Shown here: positions 43,505 through 51,394 of the stretch, in pieces
Position numbering within the stretch: the first letter of the stretch is position 1
Layout: each line of letters opens with the position of its first letter
NCBI RefSeq assembly: GCF_018129995.1
Contig: NZ_JAFCKS010000001.1
Location: forward strand, 717,001-781,000
Direction of reading: 5' to 3'
DNA from: Bradyrhizobium sp. SZCCT0153
GTDB lineage: Bacteria; Pseudomonadota; Alphaproteobacteria; Rhizobiales; Xanthobacteraceae
Length of the DNA: 64,000 nt
The notes under the pieces: generated by a model
Seen by the model: the letters and a program-made list of their open reading frames with translations, nothing else
Database searches by the model: none
Told to the model about the DNA's origin: nothing
Made by a program: the position numbers and the translations under genes

Positions 43505-44320
43505 CTATTGTCGATAGCGAAGGCGGCGCAGAAAGGTGCGACACGTCACCAGCACCACATGAAGGCGGAAGGTGCTGTGATCCTCGTCTGATAACCCCGG
43601 ATGCGAGCCATCAGTGTGCAGCATCTTGAACAGGCCGTTGATGTAGTTCTTGCCGTCATCCGTCCACTCGTTGCGATCCTTGGCAAGAAAGCCAATCTTC
43701 GCCAGCAGCGCACGGCGGTTCTCGGAGGTTAATACGTCTGTCTTGTCCGCCCCTTCGCAATACCGCGCGATGTCATCGAACAAGCCTTCAAGGAAAGTGC
43801 GGAACTGCGCATTGGCCGCCGCCCAATCCCCACGCGTATGCGCCTCAATCCCCTGGTCGAGATGGCCAAGCGGCTCGAGGAAACTAAAATGCTTCAAGAG
43901 TTGATGCACCTCGTCATCGACTTCCGGAAGCCCAAGCTCTTCCGGCAGCGCCTTGCGCAGATGCGGCACTCTTTGGTCGTCGAACCCAATCACATAGCCG
44001 TCGCGGGCCAACCCACGCGCGAAGGCGATCTCGTTCGGGTGAAGGGACGCCACGCGCATCGGCTTGACCGCTTCACGAACCACCGCCTCCGCCAATGACA
44101 TTCGACCCTCCAGCGTATCGAGGAGATCATCACGCCGCTGCACGAGGATGCGGCCCAATCTGTCGGCTTTTTTCGACACGCTGATCGATGTGTCAGACGG
44201 AATCTCTCCCTCGAGTCCGAGGCGCAGCACCATGTGATTGAATGCAGCTTGCGACAGGCTCGTATCCAAAAACGCGACGGCGGCGATAAGGGTTGGACGC
44301 GTGAACGGCACGGAGCTCAT
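43505..44320 (-). CDS. Third gene of AbiE operon, unknown helical protein with HEPN-like C-terminus
   Basis: A 271-residue protein whose start lies 4 bases after the abiEii stop, so it is part of the toxin-antitoxin operon. The N-terminal half (TLIAAVAFLDTSLSQAAFNHMVLRLGL) is helical. The C-terminal part, FRTFLEGLFDDIARYCEG, NGLFKMLHTDGSHPGLSDEDHSTFRLHVVLVTCRTFLRRL, is like the C-terminal helical regions of several abortive-infection proteins, though no R-x4-6-H catalytic motif is clear. Not a standard member of AbiE systems. Function unknown. Confidence 0.7.
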   Translation of the reverse strand: MSSVPFTRPTLIAAVAFLDTSLSQAAFNHMVLRLGLEGEIPSDTSISVSKKADRLGRILVQRRDDLLDTLEGRMSLAEAVVREAVKPMRVASLHPNEIAFARGLARDGYVIGFDDQRVPHLRKALPEELGLPEVDDEVHQLLKHFSFLEPLGHLDQGIEAHTRGDWAAANAQFRTFLEGLFDDIARYCEGADKTDVLTSENRRALLAKIGFLAKDRNEWTDDGKNYINGLFKMLHTDGSHPGLSDEDHSTFRLHVVLVTCRTFLRRLRYRQ

Positions 44321-44324
44321 CAGA

Positions 44325-45251
44325 TCATGACGCCTTCAGATGCCCGGCAAGCGCGTCAAGAGATGTCATGGCGGTGACGAAGTCCGGTTTGTCGCCATAG
44401 ACCATGTCGCGCTGGAAGGTGGCGTAACCGTCGATAAAGACTTTGTCTTTTGGGATGCCTTCAATGGCGCGGAGCGTCTCGGCGAGAGGGTCCTTCTGAT
44501 AGGCCGGGAAACTTTTGCCACGCGTCGCGGCATCGTCCTTCATCACCTCGCGCGCGAGCGCTGCGACTTCCTTGCCGTCATACGCCTCCCGCGTCATATG
44601 CAAATCATAGATGTGCCGCACCAAGGTCGGGTCGCGATCCTTGCGCAAACCGGCAAGCTCCGACCCTGCGCGCCATGTCAGGCCCGTGAGCTTTTCCGCA
44701 GCCGTTTCCAGCACGGATGAGCACGGGATCGAGGCAACCTCAGGGGCAAGCCCGTTAGCCTCGGCGTAGAAAGACGCGATTGGCTTATCGACCGCAGGCC
44801 GCCGCAGCGGCCAGAGCGAAAGCTCGATCTGCACGCCGCCGGGGCGGAGCCCGCCGCCTTGCGCGAGCGCTTCATACGGAAGCATGTATTTCGTGTATTC
44901 GCCGCCATACATCACGCGGCGGTGCTCTTCGTTAGCGGGATCGAACACGAAGCCCGCGCCGAGCAGCGCCTCGGTGACGCTCTTACGAAGCTTGCGAAGC
45001 GTGTTCGACGAGGGCTTGCTGTCGCTGACGATTTTGAGGTCGATGTCTTCCGACATCCGCTTTGTCAGCTTGTAGGCGCGGCTCAACGCTGTGCCGCCGC
45101 CGAACACAAGGCGGAGATTGCCCGTGTCGAGCGCAGCAATCGCCGCCAATGCCCGCGCCACGTGCCAGTCTTTCTCGACAAGCCCTGCGCTCGGCAAGCC
45201 AAAGTGTTCCTGCACATCGACGAGTTCGTCGAGCGTTGGTTTACCGTTCAA
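44325..45251 (-). CDS. abiEii: AbiEii-family nucleotidyltransferase toxin
   Basis: A 308-residue toxin-type nucleotidyltransferase. Motif I FGGGTALSRAY (51-61) and ED-I-D (D70, D72) form the metal- and NTP-binding site; EKLTGLTWRAGSELAGLRKDRDP follows. AbiEii proteins block growth by adding nucleotides to tRNA or binding GTP. No ATG fits; the TTG at 45251 has GGAG 7 bases upstream and overlaps the antitoxin stop codon by 11 bases, so translation is coupled. A later GTG is possible. Confidence 0.88.
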   Translation of the reverse strand: MNGKPTLDELVDVQEHFGLPSAGLVEKDWHVARALAAIAALDTGNLRLVFGGGTALSRAYKLTKRMSEDIDLKIVSDSKPSSNTLRKLRKSVTEALLGAGFVFDPANEEHRRVMYGGEYTKYMLPYEALAQGGGLRPGGVQIELSLWPLRRPAVDKPIASFYAEANGLAPEVASIPCSSVLETAAEKLTGLTWRAGSELAGLRKDRDPTLVRHIYDLHMTREAYDGKEVAALAREVMKDDAATRGKSFPAYQKDPLAETLRAIEGIPKDKVFIDGYATFQRDMVYGDKPDFVTAMTSLDALAGHLKAS

Positions 45252-45657
45252 GAACCAACTCCGCGTTGCGATAGCGCAAATGCCGGGAGAAACGGCCTTT
45301 GATGCGCACGACCGGATTGACAGGGACTTGCGTCGAGCGGCCTTCATTGTAGGCGCGCTGCGCCTCCGTTGGCTCCCATTCCACGCCGAGTTTATCAAGC
45401 GCTTGCTGCGCGACACCCAAGAAACCTTCACGGCTGCTCAGGACGGCTTTGCCGCTCAAGCTGGATGGCCGCGCACGGCCATAGATGCCGTAGCCGAGCC
45501 GCACCAACTGACCTTCATCGACCAGCGTACGCAGGGTGCGCAGCACCTGATCCTCGCCGCCGAGCTTCTTGAACTCGCGCGTGAGAAACACGTCTTCGCC
45601 TTCCTTTCGGGCGATCCGATGCTCGATCTTTTGACGTAAGGTCAGCTTGCGCGGCAT
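45241..45657 (-). CDS. AbiEi-type antitoxin/regulator (DUF6088 family)
   Basis: A 138-residue protein with a winged-helix N-terminus (TLRQKIEHRIARKEGEDVFLTREFKKLGG, LRTLVDEGQLVRLGYGIYGRA), the form of DUF6088/AbiEi transcriptional antitoxins that bind their own promoter. ATG at 45657 has AAGGAGG six bases upstream. It lies immediately downstream of a promoter with two copies of a 14-bp repeat, the expected binding sites. It precedes the toxin, as in all AbiE operons. Confidence 0.88.
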   Translation of the reverse strand: MPRKLTLRQKIEHRIARKEGEDVFLTREFKKLGGEDQVLRTLRTLVDEGQLVRLGYGIYGRARPSSLSGKAVLSSREGFLGVAQQALDKLGVEWEPTEAQRAYNEGRSTQVPVNPVVRIKGRFSRHLRYRNAELVLER

Positions 45658-45670
45658 ATCGGGCCTCCTT

Positions 45671-45715
45671 GCAAAAACCCGACACCAATATAGGCAAAAA
45701 CCCGACATACAGCAA
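45671..45715 (-). promoter_or_regulatory. AbiE operon promoter with two direct-repeat operators
   Basis: Minus strand: -35 TTGCTG (45715-45710) and -10 TATATT (45692-45687) with 17-base spacing. A 14-bp direct repeat (plus strand GCAAAAACCCGACA at 45671-45684 and 45694-45707) occupies the spacer and the start region, where a bound antitoxin would block polymerase. Repeat period is 23 bp, about two helix turns. Confidence 0.75.
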
Positions 45716-45941
45716 GAAAAATCGTAGCAAAATCAATTATATAATAAATATCAATAGGATGGTACGGGCGCCGACGTAAGTTGAGGAGCCGGCCCTTGGG
45801 CTCGCCTCCTTCCAACGCCTGTCGGCTCATTCTAACGGCTCATGCGGCGAAAGATGTGGGAATGTCTGGTGCCGGCTGAAAGCCATACCTCGCCGCACAC
45901 GCAATGCCTCCCATCTTTGCCGCGCCACGACCGAGCGATAA

Positions 45942-46667
45942 TCACGTCGCTGGCCCAGCTGGATCTTCCTTGAGGCCGCGGGCGACGATCTGGAGCGTTC
46001 CGTCGGCAAGCGGCCGCTGCAGCTTCAGGGCCTCGTCCAGAGGGGCCGTTATCCAGGTCTCGACATCGTCCGGCGTCGTCAGGATCACCGGCATCGCCTT
46101 GGGGTGGATGGCGCCGACCTCGGCGTTCGGCTCTGTCGTGAGGAACGCGTAGAGGTCGTTAGTCGTCTCGCCTTCCTTGACCTTCCGGACGGACGTCCAG
46201 TTGGTCCAGATGCCGGCGAAGCAGGCGAGGGGGCGGGTCTCATCGAGCGCGAACCAGATATCACCGCCCTCGGCCTTGTTGAACTCGCTGAAGGAATTAA
46301 ACGGCACCACACAGCGGTTTTCGGCTCCCAGCCATCTCGTCCAGTGTTTGCTTTTGACATTCCGGATATTGGTCGTCCCGCTGTCCGGCTCCATTCGCAG
46401 CAGTTCCTTGAAGTCGACCGCTTTGCCCTTGGCCTGCAGCTTTTCGGCCCGTTTCTTCGTGGCATCCATCTGCGCCTTTGACGACGACGGCATTCCCCAC
46501 CGCGCAGTAGCGAGTTCGCGGCCCTCGGCGCCATTGCGCACGATCGGTGCCTTGTAATCGGGAAAAACCCCCGGCATCGGCGCCAGATTACCGACGTATC
46601 GGTTCACGACGCGGAACAGCGCGCTGATGGCTGCCTGGTTGGTCGTGATCGAGTAGAGATTGCACAT
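45942..46667 (-). CDS. SRAP (YedK/HMCES) family DNA-abasic-site peptidase
   Basis: A 241-residue SOS-response-associated protein. It forms a stable thiazolidine DNA-protein crosslink at abasic sites in single-stranded DNA through Cys2; here the N-terminus is MCNLYSITTNQ, with Cys2 exposed after Met removal. Other conserved parts: NLAPMPGVFPDY, ARWGMPSS, NRCVVPFNSFSEFNKAEG, FAGIWTNW, and the active His in GAIHPKAMPVILT. The start lies 3 bases after the upstream small gene, so it is the last gene of a three-gene operon opposite Ku. Confidence 0.92.
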   Translation of the reverse strand: MCNLYSITTNQAAISALFRVVNRYVGNLAPMPGVFPDYKAPIVRNGAEGRELATARWGMPSSSKAQMDATKKRAEKLQAKGKAVDFKELLRMEPDSGTTNIRNVKSKHWTRWLGAENRCVVPFNSFSEFNKAEGGDIWFALDETRPLACFAGIWTNWTSVRKVKEGETTNDLYAFLTTEPNAEVGAIHPKAMPVILTTPDDVETWITAPLDEALKLQRPLADGTLQIVARGLKEDPAGPAT

Positions 46668-46670
46668 CGG

Positions 46671-47120
46671 TCAGGCTTCGGTCCGAGGGTGGCGCGGCTG
46701 CCGGGCTAGTTGTAGCAGAGTCGCGGAAGGACGCCGGCCCGCCTTAGCGCATTTGCGGCAGCGCAGCCGGCTGGCGAGATCGTGCACGAAGTTGGTCGGC
46801 GGATGCTTCATCGCCGCGAGGTCGACGTCGCTCGGCGTCTTGCAGCGCGCGCACTGGATCTCCAGCCAGGGGAAGCCGCCATTCACCGCTTGGTCAATCG
46901 TCGGGGACGGATCGATCGGCTCTCCGTCTGACCACATGCGTTCATTCCAACTCTCGCATAGCAGCTTGTCGGCCTGCTGGATGAGCGCTTCTGCCTTCGA
47001 GCGCATTTCCGCCGATCGGGTGGCCAGGATGTTGGCCATTGCCCGCGCCTTGCCGAGCTCTTTCGCCAGAGCCTTTCGGTCGCCGCCCGACAGGGGCGTA
47101 GGGTGATACTTCGGGGCCAT
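46671..47120 (-). CDS. Small protein with paired Cys motifs, upstream of SRAP gene
   Basis: A 149-residue basic protein. A helical N-terminus (GDRKALAKELGKARAMANIL) precedes a likely zinc ribbon: IQCARCKTPSDVDL and LRCRKCAKAGRRP (C-x2-C ... C-x2-C). Start chosen at the ATG at 47120. Three bases separate it from the SRAP gene; close coupling suggests related duty in DNA handling. No known family. Confidence 0.65.
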   Translation of the reverse strand: MAPKYHPTPLSGGDRKALAKELGKARAMANILATRSAEMRSKAEALIQQADKLLCESWNERMWSDGEPIDPSPTIDQAVNGGFPWLEIQCARCKTPSDVDLAAMKHPPTNFVHDLASRLRCRKCAKAGRRPSATLLQLARQPRHPRTEA

Positions 47121-47166
47121 CCGGACATCCAGGCGCAAAGGGATCGGATCGGCGATCCGGAACGGG

Positions 47167-47562
47167 CTACGGCGCCTCGAACGCCGGCCAGCACCCGTCT
47201 TCCTCATGCCTGCCGGTGCGCTGCTGGCAGGTATTGTCGAGCAGTCGCTGCGCGACGTCCTTCCAGAGAGCATTGCCGCCATACAATCGGACTGCATCGG
47301 CGGTCTGGATTTCCACGGTTCGCTCGCAGCGGCGGCAGGAGACGCGCAGGACGTGGCGTGGAATTTCCCAAAGGCGTCGCTGACGCATTTGGACCTCTGT
47401 TGCGCTAGCGCGAGGGTCTTTGAAGACAGATTCCCAGTATTCGGCCGGGAGCGGCGCATCTGGAGCCGCACCGGGGGAAGCTGGCTTCCGGGCGGCTTCG
47501 GCGGCCAGTTTTTCCATCTGCTTCGGGATCGGCATGCGCCAGCTCGCGGGTCGGTCGGTCAT
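47167..47562 (-). CDS. Hypothetical protein with Cys-pair motif, first gene of SRAP operon
   Basis: A 131-residue protein: N-terminal Pro/Ala-rich segment, then a possible small zinc site, LRVSCRRCERTVEIQTADAVRLYG, with a later Cys (LLDNTCQQRTGRHEEDGCWP). The core 'SCRRCERTVEIQTADAVRLYGG' style recurs in small rhizobial proteins near Ku/SRAP genes, as far as I recall. It is transcribed away from the Ku gene. Confidence 0.6.
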   Translation of the reverse strand: MTDRPASWRMPIPKQMEKLAAEAARKPASPGAAPDAPLPAEYWESVFKDPRASATEVQMRQRRLWEIPRHVLRVSCRRCERTVEIQTADAVRLYGGNALWKDVAQRLLDNTCQQRTGRHEEDGCWPAFEAP

Positions 47563-47708
47563 TCCGAATTAGAACATAAAGAGAACAAAAGTCGAGTCCG
47601 CCCGTCTCGTCGCTGAGAAAAATCATCCCGTTGGCCCGGCCGCGATGTCGGAACCAAGGCCTGCAAATCGTCTTGAATCCGGCAATCAGTATCGGAGTTT
47701 TGCTCGCC

Positions 47709-48632
47709 ATGGCCCCCCGCGCTAACTGGAAAGGCTTCCTGCGCCTTTCGCTCGTCACCTGTCCGGTCGCGCTGTATCCGGCCACCTCCGAATCCGAAAA
47801 GGTCTCGTTCAACCAGCTCAACCGGAAGACCGGCCACCGTATCAAGTACGCCAAGATCGACGTAGACACCGGCGAGGAGGTTGCCAACGAGGACATCGTC
47901 AAGGGCTACAAGGTCGACACCGACACCTTCATCGAGTTGACCAAGGAGGAGCTCGAGAACGTCGCGCTGGAATCGACGCGAACCATCGAGATCGACGAGT
48001 TTGTTGACCGTAGCGAGATTGATCCGCGATATCTGATCCGGCCCTATTACCTGTGTCCCGACGGCAAGGTTGGGCACGATGCGTTCGCCGTCGTCCGCGA
48101 AACCATCCGTGAAATGAACAAAGTCGCGATCGGACGCGTGGTGCTGACCAATCGCGAGCACATTATTGCCCTCGAACCCATGGACAAGGGCCTGATGGGA
48201 ACGCTGCTGCGCTACCCTTATGAGGTGCGTTCTGCGGACGAGTATTTCGACGAGATCCAGGACGTCAAAGTCACCAAGGACATGCTCGATCTCGCCAGGC
48301 ACATCGTCAATCAGAAGGCGGGTCACTTCGAGCCAAACAAGTTCGAGGACCAGTACGAAACCGCCCTAATTGATCTCATCAACAAGAAGCGCGCCGGCAA
48401 ACCCATCACCGCGAAAGCGCGACCACGTGGCGAGAACGTCGTCGATTTGATGGACGCATTGCGCAAGAGCATTGGCGACGAAAAGGCGGCAAAAGTCTCC
48501 AAGACGGCCAAAAAGCCGCGCAAGGTCGCGAGCGGTCAGAAGGAAATGCTCATGCCGATCGCCGGCAAGAAGCCGGCGAAGGAAGCTACGGCAAAGAAGC
48601 CAGCGGCAAAGGCGCAGCGGAAGTCAGCCTGA
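47709..48632 (+). CDS. ku: Ku protein (non-homologous end joining)
   Basis: A 307-residue bacterial Ku. It binds DNA ends as a homodimeric ring and recruits LigD. Family landmarks: WKGFLRLSLVTCPVALYPAT, FNQLNRKTGHRIKY, EEVANEDIVKGYKVD, YLIRPYYLCPDGKVGHDAFAVVRE, RIGRVVLTNREHI-type strand, and the MLDLARHIVNQKAGHF end. A Lys/Ala-rich C-terminal tail (from about 270) follows, as in many Ku proteins that bind DNA more firmly. No ligD in the window, so a ligase elsewhere in the genome must serve. ATG at 47709. Confidence 0.95.
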   Translation: MAPRANWKGFLRLSLVTCPVALYPATSESEKVSFNQLNRKTGHRIKYAKIDVDTGEEVANEDIVKGYKVDTDTFIELTKEELENVALESTRTIEIDEFVDRSEIDPRYLIRPYYLCPDGKVGHDAFAVVRETIREMNKVAIGRVVLTNREHIIALEPMDKGLMGTLLRYPYEVRSADEYFDEIQDVKVTKDMLDLARHIVNQKAGHFEPNKFEDQYETALIDLINKKRAGKPITAKARPRGENVVDLMDALRKSIGDEKAAKVSKTAKKPRKVASGQKEMLMPIAGKKPAKEATAKKPAAKAQRKSA

Positions 48633-48642
48633 GGAGCAGTCC

Positions 48643-49371
48643 CTGGACCCCGATCGTCAATACGCGGTTGCGTCCTTGCTTTTTGACTTCGTCAAAAGCC
48701 CGTCATTGCGACATCTGCGCGATCCCCACAGCATCAACAAGCTCGCGCGAGATATTGTGAATGCACTCGATCGAGCGAGTTCCGTGTGGAAGAAGTGGGA
48801 GGCAGGCCGGGAAGAGATCGCAAAAGCCGCGGCTCCCTGCTGGATACCTATAGAGGATCTCCAAGCTTTTCTGAACACGTTGCCCGGTCCACCGGTGACG
48901 AAAACCGATGTCGAGCAGCGCCTGCGCGCGATCTGGGAGGAGCCGCACTCAATCTATCCAAAGGATGAACTCAGGGATAGTTGTCTCGCGCTATATCAAG
49001 CAGAAAAGGCGTCAGGCACAGAAATGCGTGCCATCATTGGCGCGTTGCAAGAACACATAGAGCGTGAAGAGGAGCGGCTGAGGCAAGAGCAACAGGAACA
49101 GTACCGCCGGTGGAGGGAGGAGGAGCGAGTAAAGTTGGAGCAGCGTTTTCTCTTGGGCGCCGATTGCGGATGGACCAAAATCGAGAAGTCCGATGCGTTC
49201 TATTGTCGCCGCAATGGCCGCGCGTTTCGTATCGTGCAAGGCAAGGACAAGCGCTGGACGATGTACCGAATCAAAGAGATCGCCGATAAGGGCGAGTTTC
49301 TCGGCACGTACCAAGGGCGTGGTGATGCGAACAAGGCGCTCTCGAAGATTGCCTATGCTCCCGAGCCATAG
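48643..49371 (+). CDS. Unknown helical protein following ku
   Basis: About 242 residues, from DPDRQYAVASLLFDFVKSPSLRHLRD to ALSKIAYAPEP. The centre has a coiled coil (EREEERLRQEQQEQYRRWREEERVKLEQR) and the end a small sheet (AFYCRRNGRAFRIVQGKDKRWTMYRI) that could bind nucleic acid. No ATG is available near the start of the conserved part: CTG at 48643 has GAGGAG six bases upstream and lies 11 bases after the ku stop, but a TTG or GTG further in is possible. Likely co-transcribed with ku. Confidence 0.6.
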   Translation: MDPDRQYAVASLLFDFVKSPSLRHLRDPHSINKLARDIVNALDRASSVWKKWEAGREEIAKAAAPCWIPIEDLQAFLNTLPGPPVTKTDVEQRLRAIWEEPHSIYPKDELRDSCLALYQAEKASGTEMRAIIGALQEHIEREEERLRQEQQEQYRRWREEERVKLEQRFLLGADCGWTKIEKSDAFYCRRNGRAFRIVQGKDKRWTMYRIKEIADKGEFLGTYQGRGDANKALSKIAYAPEP

Positions 49372-49395
49372 TCATGATCTCGTAAAGGGCCTGAA

Positions 49396-50073
49396 ATGGC
49401 ATTTCGTGTCTTGATCATCGGTGGCACGGGGCAGGTGGGTGCTGCGGTGGTAGGTGCCCTCGCCGCGGAACCTTCCTGCGCTGAAGTCGTGATGGTCAAT
49501 CGCAGGGCGACTTCCCTGAGCGCTGGTCCTCGTGTGCGGCAGGTGGTCCTGGATACGGCCGCTGCCGAGTTTCCTACAGAGGTGACCAAGCTTGCCCAGG
49601 GCATGATGGCGCAAGGCGATACCGTCTATGGGGCATCCTGTGTTGGCGTCGGTCAAGGCAGCCTGAAGTGGAGCGAAGAGGAACTAAAGGCGCTCGAAAT
49701 TGGCGTGGTCGGTGGCTTTGCCCGCGGCTGCCGGGACGGGGGTATCACACATTTTTCTCTGCTCTCGGCAGTGGGGAGCACTGCGAAAAGCAGGATTCGC
49801 TATGTGCGCGTCATGGGGCTCAAGGAGGAGGCAGTTGAAGCAATCGGCTTCAAACGGCTCGCGATATTTCGCCCGGGAATCATTGCAGGCAATGTTCATA
49901 CGCCGGGCTATGTAGCCTGGTTGGGAAGCCTGATTCCGGGGCGATTTGGGACGATTGAGCAGGACGATATCGGGCGCGCCTTTGTCGCCGAATTCATCGG
50001 TGGCTCGGACCAAACTGGGGTCGCGTATCTTGAGAATGGGGCGATGAGACAGCGGTCTCGTGCGTTGAAATAG
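49396..50073 (+). CDS. NAD(P)-binding (NmrA/HTATIP2-like) protein
   Basis: A 225-residue atypical short-chain dehydrogenase. The Rossmann motif GGTGQVGAAVVGAL is at residues 10-23; SCVGVGQGSLKWSEEEL, HFSLLSAVGST, and YVRVMGLKEEAVEAIGF with RLAIFRPGIIAGN resemble the HTATIP2/YwnB-like group, which binds NAD(P) but often lacks oxidoreductase action. It is apart from the repair genes in function; likely passenger. Confidence 0.85.
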   Translation: MAFRVLIIGGTGQVGAAVVGALAAEPSCAEVVMVNRRATSLSAGPRVRQVVLDTAAAEFPTEVTKLAQGMMAQGDTVYGASCVGVGQGSLKWSEEELKALEIGVVGGFARGCRDGGITHFSLLSAVGSTAKSRIRYVRVMGLKEEAVEAIGFKRLAIFRPGIIAGNVHTPGYVAWLGSLIPGRFGTIEQDDIGRAFVAEFIGGSDQTGVAYLENGAMRQRSRALK

Positions 50074-50089
50074 ACAACTAATTGCTCAG

Positions 50090-50347
50090 TCAGGGACATT
50101 CGGGGCAGGTATCACCGATCGAGTCCAGCATCTCGCGAACCTCGGCCGCGGCTTCATCGGCGGAGACGCCTGCTGGCGGATCTCGACGAGCGATATCATA
50201 GGCCCGGTCTCGCGCATGCGGATCGGCGCGATCCTGCATCCAACCGTGATCGTCGCATTCGCGGATAGCGCCGGCTTCCTGGAGCACGTGGATCGCCCAT
50301 CCGCGCAGTGTCCGTATCGGCGGCCTTCGTTCACGCGTCATCAGCAT
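50090..50347 (-). CDS. Small conserved hypothetical protein
   Basis: An 85-residue acidic protein: RRPPIRTLRGWAIHVLQEAGAIRECDDHGWMQDR and DRAYDIARRDPPAGVSADEAAAEVREMLDSIGDTCPECP. This type, ending in a CPEC pair, is widespread in rhizobia with no known function. It faces the NAD(P)-binding gene convergently. Confidence 0.65.
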   Translation of the reverse strand: MLMTRERRPPIRTLRGWAIHVLQEAGAIRECDDHGWMQDRADPHARDRAYDIARRDPPAGVSADEAAAEVREMLDSIGDTCPECP

Positions 50348-50990
50348 CGAAATGGCTCCTCATACGACGAATCGTTGTGTCCGCCATTCGTTCCCCTCCT
50401 ACCACAAGGCTGGGATTCGTAACGGCGCGGCTCAAGCTTTTGGAGTTCCGTATGCAGCCGCGAGCTGTTCTCTCCCGCGGTGGGTACTCGTCGCACTTTG
50501 AGGCCGGTTCGACGCGCCGAGGGCAACAAGGCGACCCTTCGAGAGCGATTTCGTCGCGCGGCTCGCAGCTCAATCGCCGTCTGCGCGGTCCATCTGTAGC
50601 GCCGGAATCGACCTTGATCGCCGGCACCAAGACCAAGCTTTAGACACGTGACCAAACCTGCTTGCAAAGTGAAATTATCTCGTCTGGGATCGCGATGAAG
50701 TCGAAGCAGTGCACGTCAGCGCGCTGCCCAAACGCCGCTTGTGCGGGGTAAACAGCGCTCTGGGGCGAGGCCCGTCTCCTTCGTCCGCAGAGGGACGATT
50801 CCCTGCTTTTGGCGCTACGACCTATGGCAGCCGTCCCTCATCCGAAACCCTCGCACGCGTCTTTTTTCCCCGCCGGCAAGCCGGCTCCTCGCGGCCGCTT
50901 CGCTGCAAAAAAGGAGCGGCTTCAGGTGCGCCGCTGCGCTTCGCCCCAAGGGTTCGGATGGGGGCCAGCCGCCATGACGGTCTCGCCATC
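50348..50990. other. Leader region of DUF736 gene, no other gene seen
   Basis: About 640 bases with short, unconvincing frames on both strands. The 300 bases before the DUF736 gene are GC-rich with repeated CGCCGC/GGC runs and resemble the region before DUF2958. Confidence 0.4.
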
Positions 50991-51010
50991 GCAGGGCATC
51001 GGCGCCCTGC
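50991..51010 (+). promoter_or_regulatory. Hairpin just before DUF736 ribosome site
   Basis: GCAGGGC / GCCCTGC with a 6-base loop, ending 7 bases before AAGGAG. The position relative to the Shine-Dalgarno site equals that of the palindrome before DUF2958. Confidence 0.5.
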
Positions 51011-51030
51011 GGCAACGAAGGAGACAGACC

Positions 51031-51354
51031 ATGACCGCGATTGGATTCGTCACCCGCACAATTTACGGCGGCTTCAGGGGCCAGCTCAAACTTCTGCCCA
51101 TTTGCGCCGACATCGACATCGTGCCCAACCGCGACAAGTCCGGCGATTCATCACCGGACTTCCGCATCTTCACCCACGGGCTCGAGGTCGGATCCGGCCG
51201 GATTTTGTCCGGCGAGGGCCGCGGCGCGGACTATCTCAGCCTGTCATTTGCAGCACCTGGCCTCGGAGGCCGTAAGCTCAGTGCCAACCTTGGTCGAACG
51301 GCTGGCCTTTACGGTGACGGCAGCTTCTTCCTGATCTGGAATCCTGTCGACTAG
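51031..51354 (+). CDS. DUF736 family protein
   Basis: A 107-residue protein with the DUF736 pattern: IGFVTRTIYGGFRGQLKLL, IDIVPNRDKSGDSSPDFRIF, LSLSFAAPGLGGRKLSANLG, GSFFLIWNP. These proteins are carried by conjugative plasmids and ICEs of alphaproteobacteria; function unknown, possibly single-stranded-DNA related. ATG at 51031 with AAGGAG. A strong terminator follows. Confidence 0.88.
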   Translation: MTAIGFVTRTIYGGFRGQLKLLPICADIDIVPNRDKSGDSSPDFRIFTHGLEVGSGRILSGEGRGADYLSLSFAAPGLGGRKLSANLGRTAGLYGDGSFFLIWNPVD

Positions 51355-51364
51355 GTCAAACATT

Positions 51365-51394
51365 GGGCTCCCACGCGTCGCGTGGGAGCCCTTT
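51365..51394 (+). terminator. Terminator of DUF736 gene
   Basis: Perfect 12-bp stem GGGCTCCCACGC / GCGTGGGAGCCC with a 3-base loop followed by TTT, 10 bases after the DUF736 stop codon. Confidence 0.85.

Noticed and set aside
45671..45707. Two 14-bp repeats considered as a minimal CRISPR
   Set aside because: Only two copies with 9 bases between and no cas genes; they fit an operator over the AbiE promoter.
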